A DNA stretch of 64,000 bases, from contig NZ_JNFC01000067.1 in assembly GCF_000756385.1 (NCBI RefSeq), positions 1-64,000 of the forward strand, given 5' to 3'. Under the pieces are notes generated by a model. The model did no database searches. It was given only the letters and a program-made list of their open reading frames with translations, and was not told the origin of the DNA. The translations under genes and the position numbers were made by a program. Of this stretch, positions 52,819 to 61,844 are shown piece by piece. The first letter of the stretch is position 1. The number at the start of each line of letters is the position of its first letter. This DNA is from Sphingopyxis sp. LC363 (GTDB lineage: Bacteria > Pseudomonadota > Alphaproteobacteria > Sphingomonadales > Sphingomonadaceae).

Positions 52819-54434
52819 CTAGGCGAGTTGGTTACGATACGCTTCGCGTAAGGCCTTTTTGTCGATCTTTCCCGTTGCAGTGAGCGGTACTGTCGCGAAC
52901 AGGATGTCGTCCGGCAGCCACCAACGAACAACCTTCGTCTCCAGATGCGCGCGAATTGCGTCGGCTGTGACGGCTTGACCTTCATGCGTTTCGATCACGA
53001 GAAGGGGGCGCTCTTCCCATTTTGGATGATATACGCCAACGACCGCCGGGACCCGGACGCCGGGGTACCCAACCGCCGCATTCTCGATATCAATCGAGCT
53101 GATCCATTCGCCCCCGGACTTGATCACATCTTTCTCGCGGTCGGTCAGCCGGAGAAAGCCGAAGCGATCGATCGTACCGATGTCCCCGGTGTCGTACCAG
53201 CCATCGCTCCCGGCGCCCTCAATATCGGGGAAATAGCGATCGACGACCCACGGTCCGCGGACCTGGAGCGCACCCGCCTGCTCACCGTCCCAGGGGAGCG
53301 GCGTGCCATCGCCGTCGATAATGCGCAGTTCGATGCCAAATTGCATGCGACCCTGCTTCGTCAGCGGGAGGTCGTTCGCGAAATCCTCGCCTTCGGCCAT
53401 CAGGAGCGGGGAGGGCGTCGAAATCACGCCGAGCGGATTGGTTTCGGTCATGCCCCAGAGCTGCAGCACAGTGACACCATATTTGGCTCGGAATGTCTCG
53501 GCCATCGCCCGGGGGACGGCCGAGCCCCCAATCACGAGGCGCTTGAGATTGCCGACCCCCGTCCCCGTAGTGTCGAGATGAGCGAGGTACAAGGTCCAGA
53601 TCGTCGGCACACCACCCGAAAAGGTGACGCCCTCTTCGTTGATCAGGTCGGCAAGACTGGCACCGTCCATCCTGTCACAAGGAAGCACTAGCTTGCAGCC
53701 GTTGATCGCTGCCGTGAAGGGAAGTCCCCATGCCGTTGCATGATACATGGACGAGCAGGGCATGATGACATCAAAAGCGCTGAACCCGAAGGCACTGCTT
53801 AGACCGGCCGCCATCCCGTGAAGAACGATTGAGCGGTGGCTGTATAGGACGCCCTTGGGGTCGCCCGTCGTCCCCGAAGTGTAGCAAAGAAATGCGGCTG
53901 CCTTTTCATCGAAGCTCATCCAGGTGAGGGCTCCGTCCTCGCTTGCCAGCAACGCTTCGTAGTTCAACGTGTCGGCAACATCTGGCGCGATCGTTCCGCG
54001 CTCCGCGAGAAGGACATAGCGCTCGATACCCGGAAGGAGAGGACGCAGCCGTGCGACGAGCTCGGCTAGATTGGGCTCGAAGAAGAGAATGCGGCTCCCT
54101 GCATGAGCGATAGTGAAGGCGATCTGCTTGTCGCTGAGACGCGGGTTGGCGGTGTGCAATACGGCGCCCATGCCCGGCGCCGCATAGAAGAGTTCGAGGT
54201 GGCGGTGGGAGTGTTCCAGGCGAGCGAGGAGACGCCGTCGCCCGTCGCAATCCCGAGGACGCCAAGGGCCTGCGCAGCCTGACGCGCACGCTGATCGCAG
54301 CGGTGCCAGTCATACCGCCAAACCGGCTCCACGACAGCCTTCGAGACGATCTCCCTCTTGCCGTGCGCGCGCGCTGCATATTCCAATATTCCGCTGATCA
54401 GCAGCGGCGCGTCCTGCATCAATCCCCGCAACAT
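52819..54434 (-). pseudogene. Medium-chain acyl-CoA synthetase, frameshifted near the N-terminus
   Basis: The N-terminal part starts at ATG 54434 (MLRGLMQDAPLLISGILEY) and reads to GVSSLAWNT. At about 54200-54212 the frame shifts; the continuing frame resumes as HRHLELFYAAPGMGAVLHTA and runs intact to 52819. The rest has AFLCYTSGTTGDPKGVLYSH, the WGMTETNPLG motif, [15 protein letters not shown] and the catalytic lysine in LTATGKIDKKAL. It is an AlkK/FadK-like synthetase of about 538 aa when repaired. Either a genuine pseudogene or an error at a CCC run (two extra bases or one missing). Confidence 0.82.
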
Positions 54435-54648
54435 GCTGCATCCTTCTTCGCCCCACTGCGCCGTCGCGCGCACGGTTCCGCCTCTCGGTTCCGATCGCCG
54501 CGCTGGCTGTCAATGACCGTCATCATGCTGGCCCATGGGCAAACTCCACGGGCCGCGATTGCATTCAGCCAGCAATTCTCAATGATCATATTGCAGCGGC
54601 ACGGCTTAGGTTCGATCGCCCCCGAGATGTTCTCGCCCGCGTTTCAAA

Positions 54649-55662
54649 TTATTCACTCGCTGGTTTCAGCAACAGCGACAGGAACCGCCAATCGGACCAA
54701 TCACCTTTTTTCCCCGCCGCTAAGGCGGCAATGTCGAGTTTCGCCTGCCTCACGATCGTAAGCCGAAGCGACGGAATGATATAGAGGCGTTGATCGCCCG
54801 CGCCGGCGGCGACGACCATATCCGCCGGTAGTTCGGCGGCATGACTGGTGATATCGGTGGACCGAGTAACAATATCGACAGCCGGCGTGCTACGGGGTAG
54901 CCACCAAGTGAGACCGTAGGCAGGATTGACCTGGCTACCCTGGAACATCTCGCCGAATGTCGCTTCGTCGACAAGTGGCCTGCCTTCGAGCTTTCCGCCC
55001 CCGCGGACGAACTCGCCGATCTTCGCCCACTCGGATGCGGCCAGCACTAGGCCCTGCGGCATGAGCGGTGCGCCATCGGGGCCGCTGCGCCAATCGCCGA
55101 CCGTTACGCCTAGCGGCATTAGAATGCGACGCTCGATATAATGGCGAGGGTTGCCGTCCTCGCCTTTGGCGACGAGCTTTCGGCGCATGATTTCGCCGAC
55201 GACTTGCATCGGAGCAGGGCCATACTGGAATTTCCCGCCCGGTGCCGCCGCGAGCGGTGCCTTGACCGAGTCCAAATACCCTTGGGGTCTCCCGACGGTT
55301 GAGGCCTGACCACCTGTCATCGACAGCAGTTGGCGAAGCGTGATCTGTTCCTTTTCGGCGTCGCCCTTCCACTCAGCGAGCGTCTCTGATGCCCGCTCGT
55401 CGAGCGTCAAAAGCCCGTCCTGTACGGCCGCCGCCGCCATCAGCCCGACAAGACTCTTGGTGCCCGACCAGAGTTCCTGCGGTGTCGCAATATCTGCAGA
55501 ACGGCATCGAACCTCGCCATCCTCAAGGATCAGCAGCGCCACGCCAGAGTTTGCCTCGGAATAGGCGATCGCCGCGGCACAGCCGGGAAGAGGAGCGGGT
55601 TCGCCTGCCGTGGCCGGCTGTGCCGCAACGGCTGCTGCGAAAAAGAGGATGGTGCGCTTCAA
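54649..55662 (-). CDS. Secreted serine hydrolase (class C beta-lactamase/esterase family)
   Basis: 337 aa. The start is a TTG at 55662 with GGGAG seven bases upstream and a good signal peptide (MKRTILFFAAAVAAQPATAG). The active-site SxxK is S66-G-T-K69 (ELWSGTKSLVGLM); the second motif reads QYGPAP instead of the usual YxN. It resembles EstB-like esterases and penicillin-binding-protein relatives. It is divergent from the GntR gene, with a 16-bp operator in the spacer, so it probably belongs to the same regulon as the genes to its right. Confidence 0.82.
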   Translation of the reverse strand: MKRTILFFAAAVAAQPATAGEPAPLPGCAAAIAYSEANSGVALLILEDGEVRCRSADIATPQELWSGTKSLVGLMAAAAVQDGLLTLDERASETLAEWKGDAEKEQITLRQLLSMTGGQASTVGRPQGYLDSVKAPLAAAPGGKFQYGPAPMQVVGEIMRRKLVAKGEDGNPRHYIERRILMPLGVTVGDWRSGPDGAPLMPQGLVLAASEWAKIGEFVRGGGKLEGRPLVDEATFGEMFQGSQVNPAYGLTWWLPRSTPAVDIVTRSTDITSHAAELPADMVVAAGAGDQRLYIIPSLRLTIVRQAKLDIAALAAGKKGDWSDWRFLSLLLKPASE

Positions 55663-55700
55663 GTTCCGACTCCCATTTTCTGGTGCTTGTCATTCTCGAT

Positions 55701-55716
55701 ATTATCGATAATAATT
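55701..55716. promoter_or_regulatory. GntR-type operator, copy 1 (ATTATCGATAATAATT)
   Basis: ATTATCGATAATAATT at 55701-55716 contains the perfect palindrome TTATCGATAA and lies in the spacer between the divergent serine hydrolase and GntR genes. An identical 16-mer precedes the TonB receptor at 57903. An adjacent GCAATC/GATTGC pair (55723-55737) could be a second site. Confidence 0.7.
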
Positions 55717-55795
55717 TCATTCGCAATCATCGATTGCTCGCGTGCACTGTCCGATTAGGATGGTGCCGGTAGCAGGGAAAGCCGAACGGAGAGAA

Positions 55796-56536
55796 ATGGG
55801 CGCGACGAAGACCGAAGACGACAGTGCACCGACTCAAGACCGCGTCATTGCGCGTCTCTTGACTGACGACATCGTCGAATGGCGCATCCAGCCGGGATCG
55901 TGGCTGCGCGAGCGCGAAATCGCCGCGCGCTTCGGGGTGAGCCATGCGCCCGTGCGCGAAGCATTCCGTCATCTTGCGCGGATCGGTCTCGTGAAGGTGG
56001 TCCCGTGGCGCGGAACCTATGTGATCGATATCGACGAGCATGCCGCGAACGAGGTCTATGAGCTGTGGAAATCCCTGTTCGGTGTAGTTTGCCGCCTGGC
56101 TGCGGTCGAGATGACGGATCGCGACGGGCGCGAACTGATGCACCGTCTGGTCGAATATAAGGATGTCACCCAGCGCACCGAAAATACGTTCGAGCATATC
56201 AAAGTCTCGAACCGCATCGGCCGCTTCATCGCCAAGCGGAGCAATGCGCCGCTCGCGCTGGAGCTCCTCGACCGGGTCGCGCTGCTCGCGCGCTGGCAGC
56301 ACAATGTCTATACCGACAGCTATATCGAGACGCATGGCAATGACGCCGCGAAGCGATCGGCCATCCTCTACGACGCGCTTTGCCGCCATATCGTCACGCG
56401 CGATGGCGATGCCGCCGATGCGGTGGCGCGCGATCTGATCGGCGTTACTCAGAATAGTTTCGGGCGCGCACTCGAGGAATATAAGGCCCGGCACGCAAAG
56501 ACTAAGCCCAGCCGCCGCCGCGCAAAAGTGACATGA
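55796..56536 (+). CDS. GntR-family regulator (FCD type)
   Basis: 246 aa from ATG 55796, preceded by CGGAGAGAA; a GTG at 55742 is an unlikely earlier start. HTH: DIVEWRIQPGSWLREREIAA, RFGVSHAPVREAFRHLARIG, LVKVVPWRGTYVIDIDE. The FCD ligand domain follows (VEMTDRDGRELMHRLVEYKD, HNVYTDSYIETHG). It is first in the row GntR-M28-TonB-esterase-hydrolase and overlaps the next gene by 4 bases. It likely binds the 16-bp palindromic sites at 55701 and 57903. Confidence 0.9.
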   Translation: MGATKTEDDSAPTQDRVIARLLTDDIVEWRIQPGSWLREREIAARFGVSHAPVREAFRHLARIGLVKVVPWRGTYVIDIDEHAANEVYELWKSLFGVVCRLAAVEMTDRDGRELMHRLVEYKDVTQRTENTFEHIKVSNRIGRFIAKRSNAPLALELLDRVALLARWQHNVYTDSYIETHGNDAAKRSAILYDALCRHIVTRDGDAADAVARDLIGVTQNSFGRALEEYKARHAKTKPSRRRAKVT

Positions 56537-57837
56537 GCCGCCTCCCGACCGACCGCCGCACGTTGCTTAAGGCGGGCCTCGCGGCGCCGATCGCATTGCA
56601 GGTTAACTCCGCTGCCGCTGTATCTCGGGATTTGACCATGTTCGGCTCCGAACGCCTCTTCACCGACGTCCAAAGCTATACCGAGGCCGGCAACAAGCAG
56701 TCGGGCGGCGAGGGCGATCGTTGGACCGCCGACTGGACAGCGAAGCGGCTGTCCAGTGCCGGATTCGAAGTCGAACGCCAGACGTTTGACGTGCCTTGGT
56801 TCGAGGCCTCGCGCTGCGACCTCAGGCTCGGCGACATCACGATACCGCTCGTCGCACAACCGCTCGCCATCGAAACCGGCGAGGCTGGACTCGCTGCGCC
56901 GCTGCGCCTCGCAGAAATTCCTGAACGCCTCGACGGCGCGATCGCCGTAGTGCGCCTGCCTTTCCGCCGCTGGTCGAGCCTCGTAGATCGTGCAGCGCGC
57001 GAGCCGCTCGCCGATGCGCTTGCGCGCGGTGCGAGCGGGGTCATTCTCATTACGACCGGGCCGACGGGCGAGGCCTTGCTCCTCAATGTCCCGGCCGGTC
57101 ATCCCGTATCGGAAAAGCCACTTGCCTTGCTCGCGCCGCGACTCGCCGCCCCGGTGATTGAAGCCGCGCGCCACGGTGCCGCGGCGAAATTAGCGCTGCG
57201 CGGGCGCGGTGGGGCTCGGGCAGCTCAGAATATAATCGGGCGACTCGTTCGCTCCGGCCGCCCTTGGCTCGTCGTCTCGACGCCGCGTTCAGGCTGGACC
57301 GATTGCGCCGGCGAGCGGGGGCCGGGCATCGCGATGTGGCTCGCGCTCGCCGACTGGATGCCCCGAGCGTTTCCCCAGCACAGCCTGCTCTTTCTGTGCA
57401 ACAGCGGGCATGAATATGAGAATCTCGGTGCGAGCCATATCGCCGACAAGTTTGGTCCAGCCCCCAGCGAGACGGCTTTCTGGTTGCATCTCGGCGCCAA
57501 TGCCGCAGCACGTGACTATCAGGAAATGCCGGGGCGCTTGCTGCCGCTGCCGAGTGCCGATCCCTATCGTTTTCTCATGACATCGCCCGAATTCGTTGCG
57601 CGTGCGCGCGAGATATTCAAAGGCCAGCCAGGGTTGGAAATGGCCTATCCTTCGGCGGAAGGCACAGCGGGCGAACTCTCGGAAGTGATAAAGGCCGGCT
57701 ACACACGTCATGCTGGCATCTTTGGCGCACACCGTCATCACCACGCTGTGACCGACGATTTATCTACCGTCACACCTGACCCGCTTGCCGCTACGGCGCG
57801 GGGCGTCCGCGACCTGCTGAGCGCCGTCGTCTCCTAA
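56533..57837 (+). CDS. Secreted M28-peptidase-like protein with degenerate metal site
   Basis: 434 aa from ATG 56533, overlapping the GntR stop. It has a twin-arginine-like leader (DRRTLLKAGLAAPIAL), a PA-like inserted domain (about 95-225) and an M28-like C-terminal part starting NIIGRL. The typical M28 metal motifs are altered: STPRSGWTDCAGERGPG (249-265) replaces the HxD and DNGSG segments, and SGHEYENLGA (291-300) replaces the GGEE segment. HRHHHAVTDD appears near the C-terminus. It may be inactive or use another chemistry. Its regulon context implies a role in processing an imported compound. Confidence 0.72.
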   Translation: MSRLPTDRRTLLKAGLAAPIALQVNSAAAVSRDLTMFGSERLFTDVQSYTEAGNKQSGGEGDRWTADWTAKRLSSAGFEVERQTFDVPWFEASRCDLRLGDITIPLVAQPLAIETGEAGLAAPLRLAEIPERLDGAIAVVRLPFRRWSSLVDRAAREPLADALARGASGVILITTGPTGEALLLNVPAGHPVSEKPLALLAPRLAAPVIEAARHGAAAKLALRGRGGARAAQNIIGRLVRSGRPWLVVSTPRSGWTDCAGERGPGIAMWLALADWMPRAFPQHSLLFLCNSGHEYENLGASHIADKFGPAPSETAFWLHLGANAAARDYQEMPGRLLPLPSADPYRFLMTSPEFVARAREIFKGQPGLEMAYPSAEGTAGELSEVIKAGYTRHAGIFGAHRHHHAVTDDLSTVTPDPLAATARGVRDLLSAVVS

Positions 57838-57902
57838 ACCCGTGACCCACGTGCAATGACATTGCGCTTTCCGGCTTGACTCGCTCGCGTTTTCTGCACA
57901 AA

Positions 57903-57918
57903 ATTATCGATAATAATT
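57903..57918 (+). promoter_or_regulatory. GntR-type operator, copy 2 (ATTATCGATAATAATT)
   Basis: Identical to the 16-mer at 55701-55716. It lies 26 bases before the TonB receptor start (ATG 57945), near where a promoter would be. It is followed by TGCGATAACAAAATGG. Confidence 0.7.
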
Positions 57919-57944
57919 GCGATAACAAAATGGGGAGAGTGACC

Positions 57945-60182
57945 ATGGGACGCAGGGCGAACCTTCTTTTCTGCACGGCCGCAATTTGGGTAGCCGTCGC
58001 TCCGCCTGCTTTCGCGCAAGACAGACCGCCCGAAGCTCTTCCGGACGCGGCGGAAGCGAACGATGACGGCGCGATCGTCGTGACGGCGCGGCGCCGCGAG
58101 GAGCGGCTCGCCGACGTTCCTACAGCCGCTTCTGTCATCGATATCACCTCACTCACCGATCGCGGCGGCGCAAGCGGCAGCGGCGAATTGCTAGCAGACC
58201 AGCCGAGCGTCAGGTTCAACAATCTCAGCTCATCGATCACTTCCGAGATTTCGATCCGCGCCTCGTCGACCGCGCGCGCGACCAATGGCGATCCCAGCGT
58301 CGGCCTGTATCGCAACGGTGCCTATATCGCCGGTGGTCCCGTGGGCGGGCGAAACTTCACCCGCCTCGATCTCCTCGATATCGGCCGGGTCGAGGTGCTG
58401 CGGGGGACACAGGGCGCACTCTATGGCCGCAACGCGGTCGGCGGCGCGATCAATATCATTTCGGCCGAGCCCGAATTCGATCTCTCAGGCTGGGCGAGTG
58501 CGCGCTACGGCTTCGAGAATAACAGCTTCCAGACGCAAGGCGCGATCAATGTTCCGCTTGCCGAAGGTCTTGCGATCCGTCTCAGCGGCGATCTCGTCGA
58601 GCAGGACAAGGGCTTCTTCTACAATCCGGACAACGACGTCTATTTCGACCAACAGAAGGGTCATGGTCTGCGCGGCCAGATCCGTCTCAAACGCGGACCC
58701 GTCGACGCGATCATCATGGCCGAGACCCAGCGGCTGACGACCCCGGCGGTTCATTATCAGATTTCCATCCCCGCCGGCACGCCAGGCTTCCCGGGGGGAT
58801 ATACCCAGGATCGCTTCCGCTATCCCTGGAACACGGCGCCCCGTGCCAGCCAGGATGTCGATGGACTGCAGGCGATTATCCGCGTGGACTTGGGCGGCGC
58901 CGACCTCACCTCGACAACATCCTTTCGCAAGCGCCACTCGGAATATGACCTTGACAATGACGCGGTGAGCCCGGCCGAACTTGCGCGCGCGCGCGCTGCA
59001 GGTCAGATCGGGGCGCTAACCCCGCTCGACCCGAGCGGCGCCTCCTATGTCGTCGACACCACCGACAATTTCTCGCAGGACATCCATGTGACGGGCGCGA
59101 GCGACCGTCTGACCTGGCTCGTGGGCGCCGAGATGCTGCTGCTCGACAGCGATTTCTCCGTGACGACGACGCGCACGCCGACGCTTGCCAATCCTTCTCC
59201 GGGCAACATCGCCCCCGCCCGGCTCCATTTCGAAAGCTATGCGGCTTATGGTTCGCTCGGTTTCGATATCACCGACAGCCTCAACTTGACCGGCGAGCTC
59301 CGCTATACACGCGACAGCCGGAGCATCAGCGCGCGGCTCTATGATCTCGCGACAGGCCTGCCAACAGGCGGGTCATCGCGGATTATCGACGACAACATCA
59401 GCGCCGACAATCTCTCCTACAATGCGACGCTTTCGTACAAACTTACTCCAAATATTCTCGCCTATGGCAAGGTCGGCAGCAGCTACCGCGCCGGCGGTTT
59501 CAACACGCGCCTGTCCGATCCCCGCGCTCCGAGCCCGGTACAGGTACTGTTCGGCAACGAAAGCAGCACCTCCTATGAGGTCGGCATCAAGGGCAGCCCG
59601 GTGCGGCGCGGCTATTTCGCAATCGCGGGATATTATACCGAGCTCAAGGATCTGATCGCGCAGGTCGACGATGGATGCGCGCTGACCAACGCGGCCTGCC
59701 CGGTCGCCGCGGTCGCCTATCTCACTAATGCCGGTAATGCGAAGAGCTGGGGTATCGAGGCAGAATATAGCCACGGATTCGACCTTGGAGAAGGCGACGG
59801 CCGCCTCGCGCTCAGCGGCTCGCGGCAGGGCGGCAAGGTCAAGACGGGCCGATACGACGGTCTCGATCTCGCGCAGGTTCCCGACTGGCTCGCCTCGGCG
59901 AACCTCAATCTTCGCTATCCGGTCACCGGCGACGTTGCCTTGACGAGCAATGTGCTTGTCAGCGGACAATGGGGTGGCAAGCAGGAGCTGACCGCAACGT
60001 CGGTCGACCTCGACAATTATGTCCTCGTCAATCTTCGCATCGGCGTCGACTTCGGAAAGGTCAATGTGAGCGCCTTCGCGAACAACCTCTTCGACAAGCT
60101 CTACTATGTTGCCCAGGCGCCGACGATCAACCGTTACAGCCAACCCCGGGTGATAGGCGTCGAGGGCCGCATTTCTTTCTAG
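57945..60182 (+). CDS. TonB-dependent receptor (GntR regulon)
   Basis: 745 aa from ATG 57945 (GGGGAGAGTGACC upstream); a TTG at 57876 lies upstream of the operator and is rejected. The signal peptide ends near PPAFAQ. The TonB box is AIVVTAR (43-49), then a plug with LLDIGRVEVLRGTQGALYGR, NAVGGAINIISAEP and a beta-barrel ending VEGRISF with a terminal Phe. It is an outer-membrane importer. The flanking secreted esterase and serine hydrolases suggest it takes up an ester-containing compound or its product. Confidence 0.92.
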   Translation: MGRRANLLFCTAAIWVAVAPPAFAQDRPPEALPDAAEANDDGAIVVTARRREERLADVPTAASVIDITSLTDRGGASGSGELLADQPSVRFNNLSSSITSEISIRASSTARATNGDPSVGLYRNGAYIAGGPVGGRNFTRLDLLDIGRVEVLRGTQGALYGRNAVGGAINIISAEPEFDLSGWASARYGFENNSFQTQGAINVPLAEGLAIRLSGDLVEQDKGFFYNPDNDVYFDQQKGHGLRGQIRLKRGPVDAIIMAETQRLTTPAVHYQISIPAGTPGFPGGYTQDRFRYPWNTAPRASQDVDGLQAIIRVDLGGADLTSTTSFRKRHSEYDLDNDAVSPAELARARAAGQIGALTPLDPSGASYVVDTTDNFSQDIHVTGASDRLTWLVGAEMLLLDSDFSVTTTRTPTLANPSPGNIAPARLHFESYAAYGSLGFDITDSLNLTGELRYTRDSRSISARLYDLATGLPTGGSSRIIDDNISADNLSYNATLSYKLTPNILAYGKVGSSYRAGGFNTRLSDPRAPSPVQVLFGNESSTSYEVGIKGSPVRRGYFAIAGYYTELKDLIAQVDDGCALTNAACPVAAVAYLTNAGNAKSWGIEAEYSHGFDLGEGDGRLALSGSRQGGKVKTGRYDGLDLAQVPDWLASANLNLRYPVTGDVALTSNVLVSGQWGGKQELTATSVDLDNYVLVNLRIGVDFGKVNVSAFANNLFDKLYYVAQAPTINRYSQPRVIGVEGRISF

Positions 60183-60237
60183 GGGATATGCTTGCCCGCG
60201 GCCTGCGGCCGCCAGCCGAGACGAAAGGGACGGCGAA

Positions 60238-61785
60238 ATGCGGCAATGGGTCATGGCAGCATGTGCTGGAGCCGCGACGCTGCTCGCTTCAGCATCCGCC
60301 GCGGCGGCGGTTGCCCCTCCGCAAGCGACGCTGGCGCAGGGGCGACTAACGGGCGCTGCAGAGGCAGGAGTCGAGCGTTTTTTCGATATTCCCTTCGCTG
60401 CGCCTCCCGTAGGCGCGCTCCGCTGGCGCGCGCCGCAGGCTCCGCCGCGCTGGGCGGGTATTCGCAATGCCGCGAAGTTCGGACCCGCTTGCCCGCAGAT
60501 GGTGCGGCCTGCGCTCGTCGCCGGTGGAGTAGCGGATGATCAATCCGAAGACTGCCTACAGCTCAATATCTGGCGCCCGGCCGGCGCGCGGAAACTTCCC
60601 GTCATGGTCTGGATCCATGGCGGTGCGCATGTCATCGGGTCGGGTACGTTCCCGGCTTTCGACGGTACAGCCTTCGCAAGGCAAGGGGTCATTCTTGTCA
60701 CGATCAACTACCGGCTCGGCGCACTCGGCTATTTTGCCCACCCGGCTCTGAGCGCAGCCAAGCCGCGTCGCGAGGCGCTCGCCAATTATGGCCTCATGGA
60801 CCAGATGGCCGCCCTTCGCTGGGTCCAGAAAAATATCGCAGCCTTTGGTGGCGATCCGGGGAAGGTCACTTTGTTCGGCGAGTCCGCGGGGGCAATCGGC
60901 GTGACGACGATCCTCGCCCACTCCGAAGCCAAGGGCCTGTTCGCGCGCGCCATCGTACAGTCGGGCGTCGGCCTACTCGACCCGCGCCCGCTTATCGAGC
61001 AGGAAGCGCTAGGCACGGCATTGGCGGCTCGCGCCGGCGCGCCGCCTTCGGCGACGATCGACGCGCTCCGGGCGCTTTCGGCCGACGCGCTCGTCGCGGC
61101 CGGCGATGTCCGGACGCCGGGCGCGATGGTCGGCCCCATTCTCGACGGCGAGCTGGTGCGCGAAGCGCCATGGCGCGTTTTTGCGCGCAGTGAGCCGATC
61201 GACGTGCCGCTCCTCGTCGGCGCTAACAGCAACGAAGCCAGCGTAATCCTCGCCATGGGCGTGCCGCCGGCGGCCGCGCTCACCTATCTCGGGCCCGACC
61301 AGGCGGCGGGCCGCGCCGCCTATGGCACCGGGCTCGCCGATGACGAACTGGCCCGCCAAATTCTGGGCGACGCCTGGTTCGTCGCACCGTCGCGATGGCT
61401 CGCGGCGCGGACGTCCGCCGGCGCGCCGTCCTACCTCTATCATTTCGACTATGTTGCAGCAGCGCGCCGCGATCGGGCGAAGGGCGCCGGGCATGGCTCC
61501 GAAATTCCCTATATTTTCGGGACGCTGGGCTATTTCGCTTCGCTCGCCGGCCCCGTCGACGACGAGGATCGCCGCTTCGGCGAAGGCGTGTCCGCCTGCT
61601 GGGTCGCTTTCGCGAAGAATGGCGTACCCGACTGCGCGCTGGTGCCTGACTGGCCCCGGTACCAGCCGACTGACGACCGTCTCGCACATCTCGCGCCCCG
61701 GTCAGCCGTCGTCGCCGGTTTTCGCAAGGCGCAACTCGACCACCTGCTGAAAATCCATTTCGCGGCAGGCCAACCCAGGCCTTAG
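60238..61785 (+). CDS. Secreted type-B carboxylesterase
   Basis: 515 aa from ATG 60238. The signal peptide covers about residues 1-25 (AATLLASASAAAA). Type-B signatures are EDCLQLN (105-111), oxyanion HGGA (127-130), nucleophile S216 in TLFGESAGAIG and the region GAGHGSEIPYIFG, which probably carries the catalytic His. It should hydrolyse ester bonds in the periplasm or outside the cell. It follows the TonB receptor by 55 bases. FumD-like mycotoxin esterases and other sphingomonad type-B esterases share this layout; the substrate cannot be told from sequence. Confidence 0.9.
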   Translation: MRQWVMAACAGAATLLASASAAAAVAPPQATLAQGRLTGAAEAGVERFFDIPFAAPPVGALRWRAPQAPPRWAGIRNAAKFGPACPQMVRPALVAGGVADDQSEDCLQLNIWRPAGARKLPVMVWIHGGAHVIGSGTFPAFDGTAFARQGVILVTINYRLGALGYFAHPALSAAKPRREALANYGLMDQMAALRWVQKNIAAFGGDPGKVTLFGESAGAIGVTTILAHSEAKGLFARAIVQSGVGLLDPRPLIEQEALGTALAARAGAPPSATIDALRALSADALVAAGDVRTPGAMVGPILDGELVREAPWRVFARSEPIDVPLLVGANSNEASVILAMGVPPAAALTYLGPDQAAGRAAYGTGLADDELARQILGDAWFVAPSRWLAARTSAGAPSYLYHFDYVAAARRDRAKGAGHGSEIPYIFGTLGYFASLAGPVDDEDRRFGEGVSACWVAFAKNGVPDCALVPDWPRYQPTDDRLAHLAPRSAVVAGFRKAQLDHLLKIHFAAGQPRP

Positions 61786-61844
61786 CCCGCTCGGCCAAAC
61801 AGGCCCACCGTTTCGAAACGTGCAACGAAGCTGGGAGAGATAAA

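Noticed and set aside
56533-61785. Known mycotoxin (fum) or microcystin (mlr) degradation cluster
   Set aside because: The carboxylesterase and serine hydrolases recall those clusters, but the characteristic partners (aminotransferase, or MlrA-type CAAX protease) are absent.
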